NCBI GenBank assembly: GCA_011375245.1
Contig: DRMA01000223.1
Span: 1-12,783 of the forward strand
Direction of reading: 5' to 3'
Length of the DNA: 12,783 nt
Source: Thiothrix sp.
GTDB taxonomy: Bacteria; Pseudomonadota; Gammaproteobacteria; Thiotrichales; Thiotrichaceae
Made by a program: the position numbers and the translations under genes
In this document: positions 1 through 6,909 of the stretch, in pieces
Position numbering within the stretch: the first letter of the stretch is position 1
Layout: every line of letters begins with the position of its first letter
The notes under the pieces: generated by a model
What the model was told of the DNA's origin: nothing
The model's database searches: none
Seen by the model: only the letters and a program-made list of their open reading frames with translations

Positions 1-1702
1 AACCGTTATGCCTGAGATTGCTCCAGAACCTCTTCCTCCAGTGAATCATCGTGTTTATAAGCGTCTGTTAGGCAATGTTGATTTTCGTCGTGATGAGAAA
101 GGCAATGGTCGGGTTATTGTTACTTTACCTGATGATCATGTAAAAACAGAGGTGAGAAAATCAGGTAATTCAGTCGTTGTTACTTTGAAAGGTGTTGATA
201 CTACTCAGGCTAAAAAAACTTACAATGTACTGGATTTTGCAACACCTGTTAATTCGATTACTGTGTCACGCCAAGGAGCTGATGCCCGTTTAAAAGCATT
301 GGTACGTGGTGCGTTTACTTATACCACTGAACGTAAAGGAAAGCAGCTACATATTCTGATTAACAAAAAAGAAAAACGTGTCTCAGTGGAAGACCTGCAA
401 AAGAAAAAGAAACGTTATAAAGGGGATAAGTTAACCTTAAATTTCCAAGATATTGAAGTGCGTTCTGTTTTACAGTTACTTGCTGATTTTACGGATAAAA
501 ATATTGTTGTGAGTGATACTGTTACAGGGAGTATTACACTAAGATTAAAGGATGTTCCTTGGGATCAGGCAATGGACATTGTCCTTCGCTCAAAAGGGCT
601 GGGGATGCGTGAAAATGGTAATGTTATTTGGGTTGCTCCTGAGGCTGAATTAGCTTCACGTGAAAATCGTGAACTAGAACAACTGAAAAAAAGAAGAAGA
701 TTAGATCCTTTGATTACGGAGTATATGTCTGTCAATTTTGCTAAAGCAGCTGATTTAGCTGCACTGGTTAACTCCTCAAAGAATGGTGGTTCTTTATTGT
801 CAAAAAGAGGGTCTATTTCAGTTGATAATAGAACCAATACAATTCTTGTTCACGATACAGTTGAGCATGTTGAAGATGTTCGTGCAATGATTAAGCAACT
901 TGATATTCCTGTGCGTCAGGTAGCTATTGAATCGCGCATTGTTATTGCTAACGATGACTTTAGTAAAGCATTAGGCACACGCTTTGGTGCAACAGGTATA
1001 GGTGGTTTTGATGCTAATTCGGGTATTGCAACAACATCAGGATCGTTATCGGGGACTGATTCTGTTATTGGTGATGCGGCAGGTAATTTAAATAGCTCTG
1101 GCAATGTTTTTCCTGTTGGTATTCCAGGGTTAAATGATCGTTTAAATGTCAACTTACCTGTTGCTGGTGCATTGGGTAGTTTTGGTTTTTCTATCTTAAG
1201 TAAGGATTTATTACTTGATCTTGAATTGTCTGCCTTGCAGGCAGAAAGTAACGGTGAAATTGTTTCTACACCCCGTGTGGTGACGACGAATCAGACAACA
1301 GCTGTTATTGAGCAAGGTGTTGAGGTGCCATTCCAGCAAGCATCATCAAGTGGTGCAGCGAATGTTGCTTTCAAAAAAGCGGTATTAAGCCTTGAAGTAA
1401 CGCCACAAATTACACCTGAAGAGCATGTCATTATGGAGCTTAAGGTTAATCAAGATACTATTGGGAGAGTTTTTTCAGGAGTGCCTAGTATTGATACACG
1501 AAATGTGAAAACAAAAGTGTTGGTTGATAATGGACAAACGGTTGTATTAGGAGGAGTGCATGTTGAAACTAATCAGAATGACGTGGAAAGAGTGCCACTG
1601 TTAAGTGATTTGCCTGTAGTGGGGAGGATTTTTAGGCGTACCACGCGCAGTAATGATAAGCGTGAGTTATTGATTTTCGTCACCCCTAAGATTCTTGACT
1701 AG
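1..1702 (+). CDS. pilQ: Type IV pilus secretin PilQ (5' end outside window)
   Basis: PilQ forms the multimeric outer-membrane channel through which type IV pili are extruded. The frame is already open at base 2 (Thr and Val codons before the ATG at 8). A complete PilQ is usually about 700 residues and this piece has about 564, so the gene is cut by the window start and the ATG at 8 is probably internal. Counting from that ATG: residues about 15-118 look like an AMIN domain, about 138-210 a secretin/TonB short N-terminal domain (LNFQDIEVRSVLQLLADF), about 234-300 an N1 ring-building domain (NTILVHDTVEHV), and about 400-563 the secretin barrel. Diagnostic barrel motifs are VSTPRVVTTN, VDNGQTVVLGGV, the end block VPLLSDLPVVGRIFR and the tail LLIFVTPKIL. 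It normally acts with PilMNOP, which should lie upstream. The aroK/aroB pair that often follows pilQ in gammaproteobacteria is absent. Confidence 0.96.
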   Translation, partial: TVMPEIAPEPLPPVNHRVYKRLLGNVDFRRDEKGNGRVIVTLPDDHVKTEVRKSGNSVVVTLKGVDTTQAKKTYNVLDFATPVNSITVSRQGADARLKALVRGAFTYTTERKGKQLHILINKKEKRVSVEDLQKKKKRYKGDKLTLNFQDIEVRSVLQLLADFTDKNIVVSDTVTGSITLRLKDVPWDQAMDIVLRSKGLGMRENGNVIWVAPEAELASRENRELEQLKKRRRLDPLITEYMSVNFAKAADLAALVNSSKNGGSLLSKRGSISVDNRTNTILVHDTVEHVEDVRAMIKQLDIPVRQVAIESRIVIANDDFSKALGTRFGATGIGGFDANSGIATTSGSLSGTDSVIGDAAGNLNSSGNVFPVGIPGLNDRLNVNLPVAGALGSFGFSILSKDLLLDLELSALQAESNGEIVSTPRVVTTNQTTAVIEQGVEVPFQQASSSGAANVAFKKAVLSLEVTPQITPEEHVIMELKVNQDTIGRVFSGVPSIDTRNVKTKVLVDNGQTVVLGGVHVETNQNDVERVPLLSDLPVVGRIFRRTTRSNDKRELLIFVTPKILD

Positions 1703-1705
1703 GAT

Positions 1706-1735
1706 TTAATCTTTCTTGTCTATTTAAGGTACAAT
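1706..1735 (+). promoter_or_regulatory. Possible sigma70 promoter for the downstream gene
   Basis: TACAAT at 1730-1735 is a good -10 box. Eighteen bases upstream is only a weak -35 (TTAATC, 1706-1711). It lies just after the pilQ stop and would start a transcript about 40 bases before the ATG at 1779, so the next gene could be transcribed independently of the pilus operon. The weak -35 makes this tentative. Confidence 0.28.
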
Positions 1736-1778
1736 GCCTTCCCACATTTGTTTTATGACGTGATTAGAGAATACTCTT

Positions 1779-2270
1779 ATGAAGGCTGAACTACAATTTT
1801 TTGCTATGCCTGATGACGCTGAAGAATTTTTAGCCTTTGCTAGGGATCAGGTTGATAGTATTAAAGATAACCATCGCCTAGTAATAGGTGATTGTGAGCT
1901 TATTTATACTGCTGGAGTAATTGACGATAAAGTATTACTTGTTGGCTCAATAGCCATTAATACGGGAACCGTTGGTAATAGCTGTGCAGACCAAGAGCGC
2001 GCTAAAGCTGTTTACCGCAATTTGCGTAAGTGGCTTAAAAAGAACTATTCTAATAAACTTAGTACTTATAGTCTTGATGACTCTGAAAAAGTGGCACTTG
2101 CACGTAACCACTGGATAAGTCCTTCAGCAATCGCATGGAAAAAAGCAGAAAGCCAGCGGCTGCTTAAATTATATGATACGAGTCCAATTGTTTTTACGTT
2201 ATTAAAAATAAGTAAACTAATAGGAAAACCTGTTCCTGTTGCTTCAAATAAGGTGCGTGGGCATGGATAG
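1779..2270 (+). CDS. Conserved-looking protein of unknown function
   Basis: A 163-residue soluble protein that I cannot assign to a named family. It has no signal peptide and no clear membrane span. The start MKAELQFFAMPDDAEEFLAFA suggests an acidic amphipathic segment. The middle (about residues 35-70) is beta-rich with LIYTAGVIDDKVLLVGSIAI. Residues about 70-95 are basic (YRNLRKWLKKNYSNKLS). The C-terminal part has several aromatic and basic residues (NHWISPSAIAWKKAESQRLLKLY) before a short basic tail. The ATG is preceded by a weak GA-rich site (1766-1770). It sits 76 bases after pilQ on the same strand, where aroK is found in many relatives, but nothing in its sequence resembles shikimate kinase. 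Codon use looks like that of its neighbours. The frame is credible as a gene from its length, spacing and protein-like composition; the function is unknown. Confidence 0.82.
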   Translation: MKAELQFFAMPDDAEEFLAFARDQVDSIKDNHRLVIGDCELIYTAGVIDDKVLLVGSIAINTGTVGNSCADQERAKAVYRNLRKWLKKNYSNKLSTYSLDDSEKVALARNHWISPSAIAWKKAESQRLLKLYDTSPIVFTLLKISKLIGKPVPVASNKVRGHG

Positions 2271-2297
2271 CCTGTTAATTATTTATCAATAAATATA

Positions 2298-2326
2298 TTG
2301 ACTAATATAAGTTTTTTTTATACATT
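2298..2326 (+). promoter_or_regulatory. Candidate distal promoter in the metallopeptidase leader
   Basis: TTGACT (2298-2303, 5/6 to consensus), exactly 17 bases, then TACATT (2321-2326, 4/6). A transcript from here would begin near 2333 and carry the hairpin at 2375-2394 close to its 5' end. It could give a long leader for the gene at 2632 or a separate short RNA. The region is very AT-rich, so chance matches are likely. Confidence 0.27.
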
Positions 2327-2374
2327 TGTCGCATATATGTTGATTTTTTAGATTATTTATACTGGTGGTTTGCG

Positions 2375-2394
2375 ACATCTTTGGGGAAAGATGT
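2375..2394 (+). other. Perfect 8-bp hairpin with GGGG loop
   Basis: ACATCTTT (2375-2382) and AAAGATGT (2387-2394) are exact reverse complements around a GGGG loop. No T-run follows on the plus strand (GATCATTGG), and on the minus strand the next bases are CGCAAACC, so it is not a standard intrinsic terminator. It is the only strong stem I see in the 2271-2482 stretch, which contains no credible gene. It could be a leader RNA element or a protein-binding site. Confidence 0.45.
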
Positions 2395-2482
2395 GATCAT
2401 TGGTAAAAAACAACATTGTATTAGAACTAAGAAGTAGAGATAGTTGACTTTTTCTTGGTAGGCTTGATGGTAGTGGGGCTAT

Positions 2483-2511
2483 TTGAAAAATAGTCTGTTA
2501 TATTTTATAAC
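2483..2511 (+). promoter_or_regulatory. Strong sigma70-type promoter for the metallopeptidase gene
   Basis: TTGAAA (2483-2488, 5/6), a 17-base spacer, then TATAAC (2506-2511, 5/6). This is the best promoter match in the window. Transcription would start near 2518 and give a leader of about 114 bases before the ATG at 2632. The -10 box is half of an inverted repeat, listed separately. Confidence 0.5.
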
Positions 2512-2512
2512 A
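2496..2512. repeat. Inverted repeat overlapping the -10 box (possible operator)
   Basis: TGTTATA (2496-2502), TTT, TATAACA (2506-2512) is a perfect 7-bp inverted repeat. Its right half coincides with the TATAAC -10 box, the position expected for a repressor site. It is AT-only except for the outermost G/C pair, so it could be accidental in this composition. Confidence 0.35.
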
Positions 2513-2631
2513 AAATGATTTTATAACTAATTCATAAAAGATCCTTTTAAAAATCATTTCCTTTTAATAATTAAAAAAAATTACATTTTCAGGGCAGAAA
2601 ATTGATTAAAGCTCTTACTTTGGGGGTAAGT

Positions 2632-5559
2632 ATGCGTTTAATTGTCTTATTGATTAGCTTCTTTTGGGGGGCATTGGCGTGGGCGAGTGCCTCTTTTTGG
2701 CATGATAAGGTAACAAAAAGTGCCAATCTTGTAAGTGATACTACAGTATTAACGCAAGAATCAACGCACCATGCTAGAACATTATTCTTAAATGAAACTG
2801 CATTTAAAACGTTACTTGAAACCGCTCCAATGGAAGGGCTCAATCTAACAGAGAATGATAAACAAGAGGGTAGGTTGACTATTGATTTACCCTTACCTGA
2901 TGGTGGTTTTTCAACACTTTATGTAGAAGAATCATCCGTTATGGCCCCCGCCTTGGCAGAAAAATTTCCTAATATAAGAACATGGAAAGTCTTCGGAGAT
3001 AATAAAAAAGTACGTTCAGGTCGCATTGATTTCACCAGTAAAGGTTTTCATGCAATGCTAACCATGATGAATGGTGATACAACTTATATTGATCCAACGA
3101 TTGAGCCAGCACCTGTTAGTACGCAACAAAGCTATCAAAGTATTAGTTTGCAGAAAGAAGCGCAAAAAATACCTTTTAAGTGTAATCATGATCAAATAGA
3201 AGAAAATATTCTACAACAATCCTCACCTTTCTCATCATTACCATTCGCCAAAATTTCGGCATTGGCTACTTCATCAGGAACAATACATAGTTATCGTATT
3301 GCTATTGCTGCAACAAGTGCTTTTACAGTGCAAAATGGTGGTACAAAAGCCTCAGCCTTAGCTTCTATTGTGACAGTCATTAATCGTGTTAATGAAATTT
3401 ATCAACGAGATGTTGCGATTAAACTTGTTTTGGTGGCTAATAATGACGCTATTATCTATACCAATGCGGCAAGTGACCCTTATGGCACTAATAGCTTGAC
3501 GAATTTATATACCAATCAGACCAATTTAGATAATACAATTGGCAATGCTAATTACGACATAGGTCATGTTTTTGATTTTGTTTCAACGACGAGTGCTACA
3601 GGGTTAGCACAAGTATCAAGTGTTTGTGATAATTCAGGGAAAGGTCGAGCAAGCTCTGGTTTTATGAGTGATCTTGATAGTTTTGCAACCAGTATGGTTG
3701 CACATGAAATTGGTCATCAGTTTGGAGCAACACATTCTTTTAATAGTGATACGAGTTTCTGTAATGGTAATAGAAGTGCGGCAAGTGCTTATGAGCCAGG
3801 TGGTGGTACAACAATTATGTCGTATGCGGGAGTTTGTGGTAGTGCTAATAATGTGCAAAATAGTAATGACCCTTATTTTCATTCGGGCAGTATTCAGCAA
3901 ATGCTACAGTTTGCCCATGCTGGAAGTGGTTCATCCTGTGCAGATAGTGTTTTTGTAGCGAATACAGATCCTGTTGCAGAAGCAGGAGATAGCTATACGA
4001 TTCCAGCCAATACGTCGTTTGAATTACAAGGAAGTGCTAATGATAGTAATGCAGAGGATTATCTAAGCTATTCATGGGAACAATTAAATACTACTAGTAA
4101 TGCATCTGATGTGAATGTTGATGATGGTGCAAATGCTATTTTTCGTGTTTATCCACCTGTTGCATCATCTACCCGTACCATTCCTAGTTTAGTCAATTTA
4201 TATTCTGGTGTTACTGCTAAAGGTGATATTCCACCACAGCAATCACGTCTGACAACACCGCTTACGATGGCATTATTTGTGCGTGATCAAAAAACAGGGA
4301 CAGCGCTTGATACAACAGCTATTTTTGTTAAAAATACAGGAAGTTCATTTACGCTGACCTCGCATCAAACAGCAGCAATGTTAAGTGCAGGTGATTCAAC
4401 AGTCGTGAATTGGAATGTTGCTAATACAAACCAACCCCCCATTTCATGTAGTGCTGTTGATGTGTCTTTAATTATAGGAGATCCAAGTAGAGGAGATGTA
4501 CCAACTGAAATTATGTTGCTGTCTGGTACAAATAATGATGGTAATGAAACAGTGATTATTCCTACTGATACTGCTCCTACACGGCGAGCGCGTCTTAAAG
4601 TTAAATGTAGTAATAATATATTTTTTGCACTTTCACCCATAAATTTTCCAATTGATGATGTTGTGGAAGGTACTACCCCCGTCATTTTTTCAGCCGCCAA
4701 TGCGTCGGCTGTAGAAGGGGATTCTACGACGAGTGCCACGCTTAAGTTTACCGTTGTCATGTCATCAGTACAGCCTACGGAACAGACTGTTTTTTATACG
4801 ACGTTTTTATCCAGTCCTCAATCAGCGACAGCAACTGATTTTAATCATATGGGAGGCAGTGGCTTACCTATAGTTTTTGCAGCAGGTGAAACTGAAAAGG
4901 TCGTATTGTTGCCTCTTTATGGTGATAATGAGATTGAGCCAGATGAGACCTTTCGTTTTATATTATTTAAGAATGGCACGATTGTTGACAGTGCTATCGG
5001 TACGATACTGGATGATGATACCTCACCAACACCACCTTCTATTCTAAGTATTAGTGATGCTTCCATTACAGAAGGGGCGGAAGGCGTTACAGTACCATTA
5101 CATTTTATTGTTCGGTTAGATAATGTACAGCCTCATGATGTTGATGTTGAATATATAACATCTGACAATTCAGCATTATTATCAACGTCAGCAACGGCAG
5201 GAGCTGACTATACCGCTAAACAGGGCGTGTTAGTGATTCCAGCAGGACAAACACAAGGTGTGATTAGTATTGATGTGTTGGGTGATAATTACGCAGGAGG
5301 TGATGAAGATTTCACGTTAACATTATCATCACCATCGGCAAATGCTGTTTTAGCGAATAAAACGGCAATAGGTATCATTATTAGCGATGATGGTAATGAG
5401 AGCAATAATGATGATAATGCAAATAATGAGCCAATCCTGACATTAACACCCTCTGCAGAGAATAATGCAGGAGGTGGTGGTAGCCTGAATATTTTATTAT
5501 TAGGGGTGTTGTTGATGTTAGCGTGTATTAGAAAATTGAGAAAATATGATTGCTCATAA
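2632..5559 (+). CDS. Secreted reprolysin-like zinc metallopeptidase with Calx-beta repeats and GlyGly-CTERM tail
   Basis: A predicted exported endopeptidase of the metzincin (M12B/reprolysin-like) group, 975 residues. The ATG at 2632 is preferred over an in-frame TTG at 2602. The ATG has a GGGGG-type ribosome site (2622-2626) and places the signal peptide MRLIVLLISFFWGALAWASA at the exact N-terminus. The zinc motif HEIGHQFGATH spans residues 358-368 (ligands H358, H362, H368; catalytic E359), and the Met-turn TIMSYAG has M396. A PKD/Ig-like region follows at about 445-540 and a further beta-rich region to about 670. Two Calx-beta-type domains lie at about 686-796 and 806-922; each ends in an acidic strand (ILDDD, ISDD) that fits calcium binding. 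The tail is GGGGS (947-951), a hydrophobic helix and a basic end (RKLRK): a GlyGly-CTERM signal, known to be processed by rhombosortase after type II secretion. The mature enzyme is therefore likely surface-released or anchored after trimming. The natural substrate cannot be read from sequence. Confidence 0.92.
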   Translation: MRLIVLLISFFWGALAWASASFWHDKVTKSANLVSDTTVLTQESTHHARTLFLNETAFKTLLETAPMEGLNLTENDKQEGRLTIDLPLPDGGFSTLYVEESSVMAPALAEKFPNIRTWKVFGDNKKVRSGRIDFTSKGFHAMLTMMNGDTTYIDPTIEPAPVSTQQSYQSISLQKEAQKIPFKCNHDQIEENILQQSSPFSSLPFAKISALATSSGTIHSYRIAIAATSAFTVQNGGTKASALASIVTVINRVNEIYQRDVAIKLVLVANNDAIIYTNAASDPYGTNSLTNLYTNQTNLDNTIGNANYDIGHVFDFVSTTSATGLAQVSSVCDNSGKGRASSGFMSDLDSFATSMVAHEIGHQFGATHSFNSDTSFCNGNRSAASAYEPGGGTTIMSYAGVCGSANNVQNSNDPYFHSGSIQQMLQFAHAGSGSSCADSVFVANTDPVAEAGDSYTIPANTSFELQGSANDSNAEDYLSYSWEQLNTTSNASDVNVDDGANAIFRVYPPVASSTRTIPSLVNLYSGVTAKGDIPPQQSRLTTPLTMALFVRDQKTGTALDTTAIFVKNTGSSFTLTSHQTAAMLSAGDSTVVNWNVANTNQPPISCSAVDVSLIIGDPSRGDVPTEIMLLSGTNNDGNETVIIPTDTAPTRRARLKVKCSNNIFFALSPINFPIDDVVEGTTPVIFSAANASAVEGDSTTSATLKFTVVMSSVQPTEQTVFYTTFLSSPQSATATDFNHMGGSGLPIVFAAGETEKVVLLPLYGDNEIEPDETFRFILFKNGTIVDSAIGTILDDDTSPTPPSILSISDASITEGAEGVTVPLHFIVRLDNVQPHDVDVEYITSDNSALLSTSATAGADYTAKQGVLVIPAGQTQGVISIDVLGDNYAGGDEDFTLTLSSPSANAVLANKTAIGIIISDDGNESNNDDNANNEPILTLTPSAENNAGGGGSLNILLLGVLLMLACIRKLRKYDCS

Positions 5560-5693
5560 CTAATAATACGGAGTGTCGTATAGCTGATAAAAAAGAATAG
5601 CTTACACAGTAAAATAGAAGCAATTTGTCGCTTTTAAGTTGACTTAGAAGGAATACGTAGGGCAAAGTTAAGACGCTTTCACTTTTTATACAA

Positions 5694-5721
5694 AATACCA
5701 AGATAGATTTGGCTTGGTATT
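5694..5721 (+). other. 9-bp inverted repeat upstream of the outer-membrane protein gene
   Basis: AATACCAAG (5694-5702) and CTTGGTATT (5713-5721) are perfect reverse complements with a 10-base loop. No T-run follows on either strand, so it is not a normal terminator for the metallopeptidase gene that ends at 5559. It ends 51 bases before the ATG at 5773 and may be a leader hairpin or an operator. I see no clear promoter or gene in the rest of 5560-5772. Confidence 0.4.
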
Positions 5722-5772
5722 GTGTGAAGTGACTTAATTTTTGACTGTGATTTTTTAGGGCTAACAATAATA

Positions 5773-6462
5773 ATGAATAAAATAATAACACAAGCTTCTC
5801 TTGTCATCGGACTCTTGGCTTTTTCTACTGCGTATGCAGAAACAAACAGTAAATATGCGCTTACTGCAAAAATCGGCACATTAGGGGTAGGAGCTGATCT
5901 TACCTATGGGATGACTGACAAATTGAATGCACGTTTTTCCGTAAATGGGGGGTCGATAAGTGCTGATGGTGAGGAAGATGGTATTAATTATAAGGGGGAT
6001 TTAGATCTTCTTAGTGGGGGAGCATTGGTTGATTATCATCCTTTTATCAGTAATTTTAGGCTTTCTGCTGGGTTATTTGCTAATGAGAATGAGTTTAATC
6101 TCGATGCTTCAGGAAGTAATAATGCTGTTATTGGTGCTAGGAGCTATGATTTGAGTAATGCTAATTTAAACACCCAAATAGGCTTTAATAGTCTTGCACC
6201 TTATCTTGGTATTGGTTGGGGGAATGCTGTTAAAAAAGGCAGTCAGTGGCGTTTTAGTTTAGATGCAGGTGTGCTTTTTCAGGGAAGTCCAGAAGCGAAA
6301 TTTACGACTTCAGGAACAGTGGATAGCGGTGCTGGAGCTATTAGTGTGAATGATTCTTTGTTTCAAAATGACCTTGATCAGGAAGAGCAAAATCTTAATG
6401 ATGAATTAAAAGATTTTAAAGCCCTTCCTGTTATTTCACTGGGAACGAGTTATCGTTTTTAA
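5773..6462 (+). CDS. Small outer-membrane beta-barrel protein
   Basis: A 229-residue exported protein. The signal peptide is residues 1-22, ending AYA before ETN. The mature part has alternating amphipathic strands typical of 8-stranded barrels: YALTAKIGTLGVGADLTYGM, LNARFSVNGGS, GALVDYHPF, FRLSAGLFAN, LAPYLGIGWG and WRFSLDAGVLFQG. The C-terminus is SLGTSYRF; an aromatic last residue is the usual BAM-recognition signature. An acidic helix-like segment (QNDLDQEEQNLNDELKDFK) precedes the last strand. The layout resembles a widespread family annotated only as outer membrane beta-barrel protein, so no transported substrate can be named. An AGGG at 5757-5760 is a rather distant ribosome site. The gene converges on the minus-strand operon that ends at 6478, 15 bases away, with no obvious terminator between them. 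Confidence 0.88.
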   Translation: MNKIITQASLVIGLLAFSTAYAETNSKYALTAKIGTLGVGADLTYGMTDKLNARFSVNGGSISADGEEDGINYKGDLDLLSGGALVDYHPFISNFRLSAGLFANENEFNLDASGSNNAVIGARSYDLSNANLNTQIGFNSLAPYLGIGWGNAVKKGSQWRFSLDAGVLFQGSPEAKFTTSGTVDSGAGAISVNDSLFQNDLDQEEQNLNDELKDFKALPVISLGTSYRF

Positions 6463-6477
6463 GGGTTATAGAACACG

Positions 6478-6897
6478 CTATTGTGGACAATGCTCATTAA
6501 TATTAACCTGACTACTGGTAATAGCGGTACCTTCACCGCTATTACCAAGCATTACAATACTGCGTGTGAGGTGGCATGCGTTGCCATTTGATGTTTTAGT
6601 TGTCTGGTTAGTTGTTGCGATGTTTATTTGAGAAGCGGGCGTATTATTTTTAAATAAATTAGCTTCATACCATGCCTCAATATCATCTTGGTAAGCTGAT
6701 GTTGTCACTGCAGTAGCGGCTGTTTGTGTATTAGTGAAAATAATACCTCTCACAAGTGGTTTTTCATTTGCTTTTGTTTGTTCATCCGCGAATGCCTGAG
6801 GGCTTAATGAAGCCAGTCCAAATAAGCAAAGTAATAGCATTGTTTTAGCCATATTTTTAACAGTGACTTTAACAAAGGGTGTGTTGATTGCTTTCAT
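6478..6897 (-). CDS. Small exported protein of unknown function, coupled to the CsgG-like lipoprotein gene
   Basis: A 139-residue protein with a long signal peptide: a basic N-region (VKVTVKNMAK), a hydrophobic core (MLLLCLFGLASL) and a probable cleavage after QAFA at residue 37. The mature part of about 102 residues is Thr/Asn/Ala-rich (TNTQTAATAVTTSAYQDD, ASQINIATTNQTT). It ends with two cysteines, C108 and C137, which bracket a hydrophobic stretch (TRSIVMLGNSGEGTAI) and could form one disulfide in the periplasm or outside. The start is supported by an AGGAG ribosome site 9 bases before the ATG. The stop codon of the upstream lipoprotein gene lies inside that site (TAGGAG), so translation is probably coupled. 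I do not recognise the family. By position it could be an accessory factor or substrate of the CsgG-like lipoprotein, in the way CsgE/CsgF or HfaA accompany CsgG/HfaB; that is inference from context only. Confidence 0.83.
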   Translation of the reverse strand: MKAINTPFVKVTVKNMAKTMLLLCLFGLASLSPQAFADEQTKANEKPLVRGIIFTNTQTAATAVTTSAYQDDIEAWYEANLFKNNTPASQINIATTNQTTKTSNGNACHLTRSIVMLGNSGEGTAITSSQVNINEHCPQ

Positions 6898-6909
6898 AAT
6901 GAATAACTC

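Noticed and set aside
2602..2631. TTG start extending the metallopeptidase by ten residues
   Set aside because: It has a poor ribosome site and would put extra residues before a signal peptide that already begins cleanly at the ATG at 2632, which has a GGGGG ribosome site.
4365..4760. 131-residue minus-strand open frame inside the metallopeptidase gene
   Set aside because: It lies wholly opposite a clear domain-bearing gene and its product has no recognisable motif.
5577..5640. Terminator after the metallopeptidase gene (AAGC...GCTTTT)
   Set aside because: The stem is only 4 bp with an 8-base loop, too weak to support.
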